From positions 44,241 through 108,240 of the forward strand of contig CAYJMG010000013.1 of NCBI GenBank assembly GCA_964371355.1: 64,000 nt of DNA. The letters are read 5' to 3'. The notes below the pieces were generated by a model that worked only from the letters and a program-made list of their open reading frames with translations, had not been told where the DNA came from and did not search any database. This stretch comes from JACRBR01 sp964371355 (GTDB lineage Bacteria; Chloroflexota; Dehalococcoidia; DSTF01; JACRBR01). This document shows positions 49,723-57,869 of the stretch, piece after piece. The position numbers and the translations under genes are program-made. The first letter of the stretch is position 1. Each line of letters starts with the position of its first letter.

Positions 49723-49968
49723 ATGGCTCAGATTCTGGTCCGCGGTCTCGCCGAAGATGAGCTCCAGCGGCTCCGCAAGCACGCCAGGAACAATGAACGC
49801 TCGCTCGAAGCGGAAGCACGCGTCGCGATCCGCGAGGCCGCACTCCGCCCTACCCGTGAAGATCTCGCGGACTTCCGAGAATGGGCAACGGCTATTCGCA
49901 AACGGTTCAAAGGCAAGGTGCGCGGCGACAGCGCGGACATCATCCGCGCCGACCGTGATTCTCATTGA
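49723..49968 (+). CDS. FitA-like ribbon-helix-helix antitoxin
   Basis: This 81-residue protein begins MAQILVRGLAEDELQRLRKH, the arc-like ribbon of FitA, then ARNNERSLEAEARVAIREAALRP, the second helix. The C-terminal half (LADFREWATAIRKRFKGKVRGDSADIIRADRDSH) should bind the PIN toxin. It overlaps the toxin start by four bases (TTGA). A perfect inverted repeat lies before it, as expected for autoregulation. Confidence 0.82.
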   Translation: MAQILVRGLAEDELQRLRKHARNNERSLEAEARVAIREAALRPTREDLADFREWATAIRKRFKGKVRGDSADIIRADRDSH

Positions 49969-50414
49969 CCGCCACGATCGTCGATGCGAGCGTTGCGGCG
50001 AAATGGGTCTTAGACGAAACACACTCGCTACGCGCTTCCTCGCTGCTGGTGGATGGCAGCGATCTCGCCGCGCCCGATCTCCTCGCACTCGAAGTCGCCA
50101 ATGTCCTGATTCAGCGGCTCAAGCGCGGCGAGATCACCGAAGATGCCGCCAGGCAGATGCTCGAGCGCGTTATCGGAGCCATACGGCGGCTATGGCGGAC
50201 CGATGCGCTAGCCGCTGGTGCCTTCGAACTCGCTCGTCAGTTCGACATCACACCTTACGACGCATCGTACGTGGCCCTCGCACTCCGGCAGGACTGCCGG
50301 TTCGTTACGGCGGATCGGCGCCTCTTCGATCGCCTGAGCGCCGATCTCCCCGAAACAATGGTCTGGATCGGCGACCTGGCAGAAGCCGACGATCCCCCTA
50401 CAGCAGGATCTTAA
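49965..50414 (+). CDS. VapC/FitB-like PIN-domain ribonuclease toxin
   Basis: This 149-residue PIN protein has acidic residues D7 (IVDASV), E43 (LEVANVL), D99 (YDASYVALA) and D117 (TADRRL), the normal metal-binding set of VapC RNases. It starts at a TTG that overlaps the antitoxin stop. VapC-type enzymes cleave tRNA or rRNA and stop growth until the antitoxin is restored. It ends inside the convergent GNAT gene by 17 bases. Confidence 0.85.
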   Translation: MTATIVDASVAAKWVLDETHSLRASSLLVDGSDLAAPDLLALEVANVLIQRLKRGEITEDAARQMLERVIGAIRRLWRTDALAAGAFELARQFDITPYDASYVALALRQDCRFVTADRRLFDRLSADLPETMVWIGDLAEADDPPTAGS

Positions 50415-50892
50415 AGCCAATGTGCGTCGGCTCGAAGCCCAGACGCTCGTAGAAGCGGTGCGCGTCCGCCCTGGCGCGACTGCTGGTCAATTTCACCTGT
50501 GCGCAGCCGTGGCGCCGCGCCTCGTCGATGGCCCAGCGCATCATCGCGGAGCCGATGCTGAGGCCGCGGGCTGCCGCGTCCACGATCACGTTCTCGACCA
50601 TCGCCACTTCGCGTCCATCCGGCCGCATGTCCGGCACGAACGTCAGCTGGAACGAGCCCGCGATCGTGCCTCCGACCTCCGCCACCAGGAGGCGGTTGCG
50701 CGGATCGCGTTCGATCGCCTCGAACACGGCGTAGTAGCCAGGCTCCACGTCCGCGCCGGCCGCGCCCTTATGCTTTCGCGTAAGCTCGTCCGTGCGGTAC
50801 AGCGCCACGATGCGTGGCAGGTCGTCCCGGAGCGCGTCACGCACGACAACGCCCTTTGACAGCACGTCCTCCGACACGATCCATGACGTCAC
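50398..50892 (-). CDS. GNAT family N-acetyltransferase
   Basis: This 164-residue GNAT begins with VVVRDALRDDLPRIVALYR and has AMVENVIVDAAARGLSIGSAMMRWAIDEARRHGC, with the acetyl-CoA R/Q-x-x-G-x-G/A loop in slightly altered form, and QVKLTSSRARADAHRFYERLGFEP. It transfers acetyl groups to an unknown amine. Its 3' end overlaps the toxin gene by 17 bases in convergent orientation. Confidence 0.88.
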   Translation of the reverse strand: MTSWIVSEDVLSKGVVVRDALRDDLPRIVALYRTDELTRKHKGAAGADVEPGYYAVFEAIERDPRNRLLVAEVGGTIAGSFQLTFVPDMRPDGREVAMVENVIVDAAARGLSIGSAMMRWAIDEARRHGCAQVKLTSSRARADAHRFYERLGFEPTHIGFKILL

Positions 50893-50968
50893 GGATGGAG
50901 TTTACAGTTGACGGTGGCCGGCTGATAGGGGTCAGATGCGTTCGACCACGAGAACACGCCCGGCGTAC

Positions 50969-51427
50969 TCAGGCGCCGAATGTTCGGATTTCCTCGAACA
51001 TGCGGTCTTCGACTGCGAGCATGACCGGTGCCAGCGCCCCCCAGTCGAACTCGATGCCCTTGATCTGGACGCCGGGCGGCAGGTCGCTCTTCACGGTCTC
51101 GACATCGAGCTGCACCAGCGCGCTGGGGACCGGGCACTGCGCCATCAGTTCCTTGACGATGCGGGCCTGCCCGCGCACGCCGAACACGAACCCGTCGCCG
51201 ATGACTTCGAGCATCAACGCCGGTCGCTCGCGCAGGTGGGCGAGCGTGTGTGTGCGATGGTCCAGCGCGAAGCGGATTGTGTGCGCGTCGATGGCGACCA
51301 CGGAGTTCATGACCATCGTGTAGGGCCGGCCGTCCGCGTCGATCGTCGCGCCGAAGACGAGGCGGCCGCCGGCCAGGTACTGGGCCAGTGCATCGGGAAG
51401 GGTGTCACGCGCGTCGCCACTGCTCAT
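50969..51427 (-). CDS. FMN-binding split-barrel (pyridoxamine oxidase-like) protein
   Basis: This 152-residue protein has the split beta-barrel pattern: GGRLVFGATIDADGRPYTMVMN, IRFALDHRTHTLAHLRERPALMLEVIGDGFVFGVRGQARIV and the closing MLAVEDRMFEEIRTFGA. Family members bind FMN, F420 or heme and often reduce small molecules or act as general flavin-related proteins. The ATG at 51427 was chosen from family length. The actual cofactor is unknown. Confidence 0.7.
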   Translation of the reverse strand: MSSGDARDTLPDALAQYLAGGRLVFGATIDADGRPYTMVMNSVVAIDAHTIRFALDHRTHTLAHLRERPALMLEVIGDGFVFGVRGQARIVKELMAQCPVPSALVQLDVETVKSDLPPGVQIKGIEFDWGALAPVMLAVEDRMFEEIRTFGA

Positions 51428-51524
51428 GCCCGGAAGCGTGCGGCGTGCGCCGCTATGCGCGATGCGTCCGAAGCATGTCTCATGCCCGAACGCTGACGCA
51501 GGGTGAACGGCTGTGCCACTGGCA

Positions 51525-54338
51525 TCAGCGCTTCTTGAGGCGGGCGGATCTGGGGCCGCGCGACGCAGGGCGGCGTGACTGCGCTTTCGACGCGGCGCGC
51601 GAAGTCGGCCGGGCAGCAGTCGAGGGCGCGGGTTTCTTCGCGGCGGGAGCGGCCTTCGCCGCGGCCTTCTTCGTGGGAACCGGCGCCGCCGCGCGCGTCT
51701 GCCGGCCCCGGATCGGCGTGGGCTTCCTCGATCCGCCCTTCGCGGGCCTCTCGCCCTGCGCCGGCTCGATACCGTCGAGCGTGCCCTGCTCCGCGGGCGG
51801 CTCCCCGCCGTCGTCGTCGCCGCCCTTCGGCCCGCCGCCCGGGCCCGTGGCGCCCATTTCGATAGTCGCGAGCGAGGCCACGGAGTCGCCGGTCGCGACA
51901 TTGATGACGGACACCCCCTGCGCGGCTCGACCGGTCATGCGGATCTGGTCCATGCGGGTCCGGATGACGATGCCGTCCTTGCTGATGACGATCAGCTCCA
52001 TGCCGGAGTGCACCGTGCGCGAGGCTACGACCTTCCCGGTCTTCGGCGCGATCTGGTAGTTGCGGACGCCCTGTCCGCCGCGGTTCGTAATGCGGTACTC
52101 GTCGAACGGTGTGCGCTTGCCGAACCCCTTCTCGGTGATACTGAACAGTTCGTGCCCGGCCGTCACCACCTCGAGCGACATGACGCGGCCGCCCTTGTCC
52201 AGCTTGATGCCCCGGACCCCTCCCGACGTGCGCGAGGCCGAGCGCAGCACCGCCACCGGGAAGCGGATGGCCTGCCCGTTCGACGTTATCATGACGATCT
52301 CGTCGTTGTCGTGGACCAGCTTCGCGGCGACGAACTGGTCGCCCTTCTCCAGGTCCATGGCGATCTTGCCGTTGCGCCGCACTTCCTTGAACTCCGAAAG
52401 CGGCGTCTTCTTCACCTCGCCCTGCGCCGTCGCCATCACCATGAAGTCCTTGGCGTAGTCGCGGATCGTGACGATGGCGGTGATCTCCTCACCCGGGTCG
52501 CAGTCGATGACGTTGACCAGCGGGATGCCCTTCGCCTGGCGCTTCGCGTCGGGCAGATCCCACGCCTTCGACATGAACACGCGACCACGCTCCGTGAAGA
52601 ACAGCACGTTATCGTGGGTGTCGCACACGACCAGGTGGCGAACCGCGTCCTCCTCCCGCGTTACCATGCCCGTGATGCCCTTGCCGCCCCGCCGCTGCAG
52701 CCGGTACGACTCCAGGGGCAAGCGCTTGATGTAGCCACGGTTCGACAGGGTGACGACGGTCTCCTGGTGCGCGATCAGATCCTCTTCCGAGATCTCGTCG
52801 ACGCCGGTCTCGACGATCTGCGTGCGGCGCTCGTCACCGTAGTCTTTCTTGATCTCGACCATGTCGTCGCGGATGAGGAAGTCGATCTTGCGCGGGTTCT
52901 TCAGCAGATCCTCGAGGTAGTTGATCCGCTTCATCAGCTCGCGGTGCTCTTCTTCGATCTTCTCGCGTTCCAGCTTGGCGAGCCGGCGCAACTGGAGATC
53001 GAGCACAGCCTGGGCCTGTCGGTCGCTCATCTGCCACGGCTTCGCCATGAGCTTCGTCTTCGCGTCGTCGGCCGAGTCGGCGGCGCGGATGGTGGCGATG
53101 ATCTTGTCCAGATCCTTCAGTGCGATGAGATAGCCCAGCAGGATATGCTCGCGATCGCGCGCCTTCTCCAGCTCGAACTCGGTCCGCCGGCGGATCACGA
53201 TGCGGCGGTGCTCGATGTACGCCTCGAGCATCTTCTTGAGGCCCATCGTGCGGGGCTGACGCTTTTCATCGAGCGCGACCATATTGACGGGGAAGGACAT
53301 CTGCATCGCCGTGTGCTTGTAGAGCTGGTTCAGCACGTGGGCGGCCTGCCCCTCGCGTCCCAGCTCGATGACGATGCGCATGCCGTGCCGGTCGGATTCG
53401 TCGCGCAGGTCGCTGATGCCCGTGATCTTGCGTTCCTTCACCAGGTCGGCGATTTTCTCAACGAGCGCCGCCTTGTTGACCTGGTAGGGCAGCTCGGTGA
53501 CGATGATCTGCCAGCGATTGCCCTTCGCCATCTCCTCGATGGTCGCGCGCGCCTGCATCATGATGCGGCCCCGGCCGTCGGCGTACGCCTCCTTGATGGC
53601 GTCGCGCATGAAGTCATGGCGCTTGCCCTCGTCATCGAGGGCGGAATCCTTGCGCATGCGGAAGATGATGCCGCCAGTCGGGAAGTCCGGACCCTTGACT
53701 ATCGACGCCAGCTCCTCGGTCGTCGTCCCAGGATTCTCGACGAGGGTGATCACAGCGTCCGCGATCTCATTGATGTTGTGCGGTGGGATCTTCGTTGCCA
53801 TTCCAACGGCGATGCCATCCGCGCCGTTTACCAGCAGGTTGGGGAAGCGCGCTGGCAACACAACAGGCTGCGTGAGCGATTCGTCGAAGTTCGGCTCGAC
53901 ATCGACCGTGTTGCTGTGGATGTCGGCGAGGAGTTCCTCGGAGATGCGCGCGAGGCGCGCCTCTGTGTAGCGGTAGGCGGCCGGTGGGTCGCCGTCGACA
54001 CTGCCGAAGTTGCCTTGGCCGTCGATCAGCATGTAACGCAGGGAGAAATCCTGCGCCATCCGGACCATCGCTTCATAGACGGGGCTGTCGCCATGCGGGT
54101 GGTATTTCCCGAGAACGTCACCAACGATGGCCGCGCTCTTGCGGTAGGCCGCGTTGGGGCGAACGCCCATCTCGTAAGCGGCGTAGAGGATGCGGCGCTG
54201 CACCGGCTTGAGGCCGTCCCGGACGTCTGGAAGCGCGCGGGCCACGATCACGCTCATGGCGTAGTCGAGGTAGGACGAGCGCATCTCGTCCTCAATACCG
54301 CGGTCGCGGATGTTGCCGAAGGGGGAGTCCGTGGTCAT
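51525..54338 (-). CDS. gyrA: DNA gyrase subunit A with basic C-terminal tail
   Basis: This 937-residue GyrA has the QRDR PHGDSPVYEAMVRMAQDFS, the catalytic tyrosine Y124 (AYRYTEARL), and the GyrA box QRRGGKG in the C-terminal propeller, so it is gyrase rather than topoisomerase IV. S85 and E89 are at the fluoroquinolone positions. About 100 residues follow the propeller: a Gly/Asp segment and then a Lys/Arg/Ala/Pro-rich tail resembling histone H1. Such a tail is unusual and may bind DNA. Confidence 0.96.
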   Translation of the reverse strand: MTTDSPFGNIRDRGIEDEMRSSYLDYAMSVIVARALPDVRDGLKPVQRRILYAAYEMGVRPNAAYRKSAAIVGDVLGKYHPHGDSPVYEAMVRMAQDFSLRYMLIDGQGNFGSVDGDPPAAYRYTEARLARISEELLADIHSNTVDVEPNFDESLTQPVVLPARFPNLLVNGADGIAVGMATKIPPHNINEIADAVITLVENPGTTTEELASIVKGPDFPTGGIIFRMRKDSALDDEGKRHDFMRDAIKEAYADGRGRIMMQARATIEEMAKGNRWQIIVTELPYQVNKAALVEKIADLVKERKITGISDLRDESDRHGMRIVIELGREGQAAHVLNQLYKHTAMQMSFPVNMVALDEKRQPRTMGLKKMLEAYIEHRRIVIRRRTEFELEKARDREHILLGYLIALKDLDKIIATIRAADSADDAKTKLMAKPWQMSDRQAQAVLDLQLRRLAKLEREKIEEEHRELMKRINYLEDLLKNPRKIDFLIRDDMVEIKKDYGDERRTQIVETGVDEISEEDLIAHQETVVTLSNRGYIKRLPLESYRLQRRGGKGITGMVTREEDAVRHLVVCDTHDNVLFFTERGRVFMSKAWDLPDAKRQAKGIPLVNVIDCDPGEEITAIVTIRDYAKDFMVMATAQGEVKKTPLSEFKEVRRNGKIAMDLEKGDQFVAAKLVHDNDEIVMITSNGQAIRFPVAVLRSASRTSGGVRGIKLDKGGRVMSLEVVTAGHELFSITEKGFGKRTPFDEYRITNRGGQGVRNYQIAPKTGKVVASRTVHSGMELIVISKDGIVIRTRMDQIRMTGRAAQGVSVINVATGDSVASLATIEMGATGPGGGPKGGDDDGGEPPAEQGTLDGIEPAQGERPAKGGSRKPTPIRGRQTRAAAPVPTKKAAAKAAPAAKKPAPSTAARPTSRAASKAQSRRPASRGPRSARLKKR

Positions 54339-54497
54339 GCGGGATGGATGCTCGCGACGTCCTGCGCATGGGCCGGGCAGCTTCGCCGGACCCGATTCTG
54401 ATGCCTTATCTTAGCAGTTTTGGGCGCCGCCGAACAGCAGGATCATTGCAGCCGGAGGCAGGTGGAGCGGCAGATTCTGAAGCTGAAATACGTCGTT

Positions 54498-55094
54498 CTA
54501 GGCCGGGATCTCGGCGTAGGGCGGGGCGGGGTCGTACTCCATGAACTTCTGCACCTTTCGTGCCTCCTCCGGTCCCTTCAGCACGCCCACCACGTACAGC
54601 GCCATGTCGATGCCCGCCGAGACGCCGGCGGCTGTCACGACGTTGCCGTCGTGCACCCAGCGCTCGTCCACGAGCTGTACGTTGCCACCGAGATCGGAGA
54701 GCTCCTTCTTCGCGGCCCAGTGTGTCGTCGCCCGGCGGCCCTCAAGGAAGCCCGCTTTGTGCAGCAGCATGGCGCCGGTACACACCGAGGTGACGTACTG
54801 CGCGGCCGCACCCGTGCGCCTGATGTAGGCGATGAGCTTCTCATCGTTCATGCCGGGCCGCGTGCCGAAGCCGCCGGGGATGCAGATGAGGTCGGGCTCG
54901 GGAGCGTCCTCGAACGTGTAATCGACGACAACGTTCATGCCCAGGAACGCCCGCACAGCCGGCTTCTCGGCAACCGTGAACGGCTCCCACGTCTGGTCGA
55001 CGTACTTCGCCGCCATGCCGAACACCTCCCACGGGCCGGCGAAGTCCAGCTCCTCGAAGTCTGGAAACAGGATGAAGGCGATGCGGAAGGGCAC
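54498..55094 (-). CDS. DJ-1/PfpI family protein
   Basis: This 198-residue protein starts at a GTG (55094, GAGGTG site) with VPFRIAFILFPDFEELDFAGPWEVFGMA, and has DLICIPGGFGTRPG and the nucleophile elbow YVTSVCTGAMLLHKAGFL. The last block is the DJ-1 Cys; the second Glu lies in the PDFEELDF helix. Relatives are isonitrile hydratases, glyoxalase III-like and transcription-regulator domains. The reaction is unknown. An upstream start at 55124 has no family similarity. Confidence 0.88.
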   Translation of the reverse strand: MPFRIAFILFPDFEELDFAGPWEVFGMAAKYVDQTWEPFTVAEKPAVRAFLGMNVVVDYTFEDAPEPDLICIPGGFGTRPGMNDEKLIAYIRRTGAAAQYVTSVCTGAMLLHKAGFLEGRRATTHWAAKKELSDLGGNVQLVDERWVHDGNVVTAAGVSAGIDMALYVVGVLKGPEEARKVQKFMEYDPAPPYAEIPA

Positions 55095-55175
55095 GGCACA
55101 CCTCGCTACCAGAAACAGGCACATGCGGGATGCGCCCAGTCTAGCAGCGGGAGTTTGTTTCTGAAAAAGGCCGTG

Positions 55176-55865
55176 TCAGGCGCCCGGGGGGAGGTCCGTG
55201 GGCGCCGCTTCTTGGATTCGCTCGGCGCGGACGACCAGGCGCTTGTCGTACTGGTGCGTCACGGAGTTGAAGGTGCCGCCGCAGGTGATGAGCGTGACGG
55301 ACTCCTTCGGCGTCGGCCCGACGATCGTGTCCACGGGGGCCGTCGCGGCGTCGTACTGTTGCTTCAGGGTCACGGCGTACCGGTAGACGGTACCGCTAAC
55401 AAGATGCACCTCGATGATGTCACCCTGCTCCAGATCCTTGATGTTCCAGAAGACGGCCGGGCCGACTCGGATGTAGTCGACGTGCCCGGCGAACACGGCG
55501 TTTCCCCCGAATCCGGGCGCCGCGCTGAAGTCGTACCAGGCCACGTCATAGGCGTTATCGGGCGCGATCATCACCCCGGCCGTGTCCACTCCCTTGACGA
55601 TGACGGGCGCGTCGATCTCCGCCTTCGTGATCACGATGCGCCCGATGGCGGCGGGATCGCCGGGCGGGAACTCCGCGGACGGCGTGGGTGACGGGCCCGG
55701 CGTCGGCGTGCTGATCTCGCCGAACCCAACGACCGTCTCGAGGTCGGAGCTGTGGTCCCGGGGCTGGTTGGTCAGGATGAACGCCATCAGGCCGATCGCC
55801 GCCACGATGAGCAGCGTCCCGACCGTGATCAGGATGATGGACAGCTTGTTCTGGTTCACCGCCAC
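55176..55865 (-). CDS. Class E-type sortase, first copy
   Basis: This 229-residue sortase has an N-terminal transmembrane segment (LSIILITVGTLLIVAAIGLMAFIL), a short Thr-Pro stalk, and the catalytic set H128 (FAGHVDY), C195 (TLITCGG) and R209 (DKRLVVRAER). Sortases cut surface proteins in the sorting motif and join them to the wall or to other proteins, on the outer face of the membrane. It is the last gene of a three-sortase run behind four surface proteins. R213 is an alternative arginine. Confidence 0.9.
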   Translation of the reverse strand: MAVNQNKLSIILITVGTLLIVAAIGLMAFILTNQPRDHSSDLETVVGFGEISTPTPGPSPTPSAEFPPGDPAAIGRIVITKAEIDAPVIVKGVDTAGVMIAPDNAYDVAWYDFSAAPGFGGNAVFAGHVDYIRVGPAVFWNIKDLEQGDIIEVHLVSGTVYRYAVTLKQQYDAATAPVDTIVGPTPKESVTLITCGGTFNSVTHQYDKRLVVRAERIQEAAPTDLPPGA

Positions 55866-55921
55866 GCCACCTCGTCAACATCCCCCATACACTCTACAGA
55901 ACGCCATCCCGTCTCCGAACG

Positions 55922-56752
55922 CTACACCCGGACCCCGCGCACGACGATGCGGTTGCTGTAGTGGCCTCCGCTGAACGAGCCGATGCACGTCACCAGCGTG
56001 ATGCTCTCCTGCCCGTTCTGGGCCACGTAGGCCGAGAAGTCCGCGTACGGGTCCACCCAGTCGTTGAACGTGATGGAGTAGTTGTAGGTGCCCGTACTCG
56101 TGTTGACGGTGACGATCGTCCCGGGGGCCAGATCCCGGATCGACCAGAATACGGCCGGTCCCACACCGATGTAGTCCACGTGGCCCGCCAGCACGACGTT
56201 CGCCCCCGGCTCGCCGGGACGCCCGCCCACGCCGATGAACGACGGCGAGAAGTCGTACCAGATCACCTGCCAGGGCCCGCCTGGGTCGCCCATCTGGCCG
56301 TTCGTGCCGACGGTGCGTCCGTAGATCGTCGCGTTCACGCCGACCGAGGGGACGGACAGGGTCATATCCGTGCCAGTGATCGGCCCGGGGCCCGTCTGCG
56401 TCGCTCCTTCGCGGAGCGGTACGCCTCCACCGCCTCCTCCGCCACCATCGGAAGACTCGGTGTAGTCGCTGCTGTAGTCGTACGAGCCGTCGTCCTGCAG
56501 GCCGGCGCTCACGGGCTCCGGAGTCGAGGTGGCCGTGGGTTGCGGAGTGGCGGAGGGAGGTACCGACGTGGCTGTGGGCGGCGCGGCAGTGGCCGTCGGG
56601 GCGATGACCTGCTTCTCATCGCCACCGCCGGACACACCGGCGTAGATCCCGCCGATTGCCCCCAGCGCGATGATCACGGCCGGGACGCCGGCGAACAGAC
56701 CCCGCTGCAGCGGCGTCGCCCGCTCCCACAGCCGTTCTAACGATGCGCGCAT
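55922..56752 (-). CDS. Class E-type sortase, second copy
   Basis: This 276-residue sortase has a hydrophobic anchor near residues 22-40, a Thr/Pro/Gly-rich stalk (including a poly-Gly tract, 103-110), and H191 (VLAGHVDY), C256 (TLVTCIG) and R268 (YSNRIVVRG). The ATG at 56752 has GGGGG six bases before it; a GTG at 56773 is weaker. The stalk is longer than in the first copy. It sits between two other sortase genes, all same strand. Confidence 0.88.
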   Translation of the reverse strand: MRASLERLWERATPLQRGLFAGVPAVIIALGAIGGIYAGVSGGGDEKQVIAPTATAAPPTATSVPPSATPQPTATSTPEPVSAGLQDDGSYDYSSDYTESSDGGGGGGGGVPLREGATQTGPGPITGTDMTLSVPSVGVNATIYGRTVGTNGQMGDPGGPWQVIWYDFSPSFIGVGGRPGEPGANVVLAGHVDYIGVGPAVFWSIRDLAPGTIVTVNTSTGTYNYSITFNDWVDPYADFSAYVAQNGQESITLVTCIGSFSGGHYSNRIVVRGVRV

Positions 56753-56857
56753 GCGGTCCCCCTCACTACTCACGTTCTATGGTCAGGCCGCCGTCCGGTG
56801 GCGGCCATCAGCGAACACCCGTACTCCGTGCGGGTGCCGCTCCTAGGCGCTCTTCGG

Positions 56858-57625
56858 CTATGCCGCCTTGCGCCTTCCCCAGATGATCTGCCGGTTCGAA
56901 TAGTGGCCCGCCGAGAACTCACCGCTGCAGGTGATCAGCGTGACCGACTCGTCCTGCGTCGCCTCAACGATCGAACTCCAGTCGTCGGAGTTCGGATCGA
57001 TCGTCTTGTTGAACTCGATGACATACGTGGCGATCGTGCCGTCCGCCATCCGGATCTGTACTTCGTCGCCAAGCTTCAGGTCGCGCAGGTTCCAGAACAC
57101 CGCCGGCCCGTAGTTGATGTAGTCGACGTGCCCCGCCAGCACGATGTTCCCGCCCAGTTCGGGAAGCCCGCCGAGGCCCGGCCACTGGGTGAAGTCGTAG
57201 TATGCGACATCCTCCGGGCCTTCCGGGTTCGGCATCTGGCCATCGCCGCCCACCAGCTTGTACGTGAACGGCGCATCAACCCCGATCGACGGAATCAGCA
57301 GCCGCTCGCCGGTGAACTCCCCGCGGCCAGGCTCCCCGCGTCCGCGCGACGCCAGGTCCTCCTGCGTCAGGTAGTCGCCGGCCGAGAACGTGATCGGCGT
57401 CTGAAGGCCGACGTTCTTCCCGGGTGTCGGCGTGCCGGCGGCCTTCGTCCTGGTTGCCGAGGCCTTTGCGGTCGGCGTGGCCTTCTCGTTGCTGCCACCT
57501 CCGCACGCGACGGCCCCCACGGCTACGCCCAGCGCCGCCGCAACGACTGTCACGGCCACCAAGCCGCGTGCTAGCTTCCGCCGGCGTGGGCGCTCGATGG
57601 CGCCCGCTGCGTTCGTTCCCTGCAT
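56858..57625 (-). CDS. Class E-type sortase, third copy (possible lipoprotein)
   Basis: This 255-residue sortase starts MQGTNAAGAIERPRRRK, with a hydrophobic segment ending GAVAC-GGG, so it may be lipid-modified at C41 instead of, or besides, being membrane-spanning. The catalytic set is H166 (VLAGHVDY), C233 (TLITCSG) and R245 (YSNRQIIWG). The first 45 codons of a longer frame were dropped because they lack family likeness. The three paralogues diverge outside the core, suggesting different substrates. Confidence 0.88.
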   Translation of the reverse strand: MQGTNAAGAIERPRRRKLARGLVAVTVVAAALGVAVGAVACGGGSNEKATPTAKASATRTKAAGTPTPGKNVGLQTPITFSAGDYLTQEDLASRGRGEPGRGEFTGERLLIPSIGVDAPFTYKLVGGDGQMPNPEGPEDVAYYDFTQWPGLGGLPELGGNIVLAGHVDYINYGPAVFWNLRDLKLGDEVQIRMADGTIATYVIEFNKTIDPNSDDWSSIVEATQDESVTLITCSGEFSAGHYSNRQIIWGRRKAA

Positions 57626-57802
57626 GTGTTCCGTTCCCTCGTCTCTCCACCCACCCGGTCCACCCCGGGCCGGGATACCCCGCAACCGCCCAACATCTTG
57701 CCATATTTCGCGCCGCAAGGCCTTGGCCAACAGCGCTCGCTTACCATCGCCTGCCACGGCCGCGTCCCTCTAGATACGGCCCGGCGCCGTGGCCGGATGG
57801 CC

Positions 57803-57830
57803 GGAGGCCCCCTCGGATGAGGGGGCCTCC
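57803..57830 (-). terminator. Perfect 12-bp stem after the first PPDTG surface protein
   Basis: GGAGGCCCCCTC and GAGGGGGCCTCC pair fully around a four-base loop, about 40-65 bases after the stop at 57870. No U-run follows. Confidence 0.6.
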
Positions 57831-57869
57831 TGACTCAAGACATCCGTGTCCGGTTTCCGGAAGGTGAGA

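Noticed and set aside
52008..54401. A very long open frame on the plus strand opposite gyrA
   Set aside because: It mirrors the gyrA codons, is rich in Arg/Ala/Val/Leu/Asp as expected for an antisense frame in high-GC DNA, and shows no domain. gyrA is unmistakable on the other strand.
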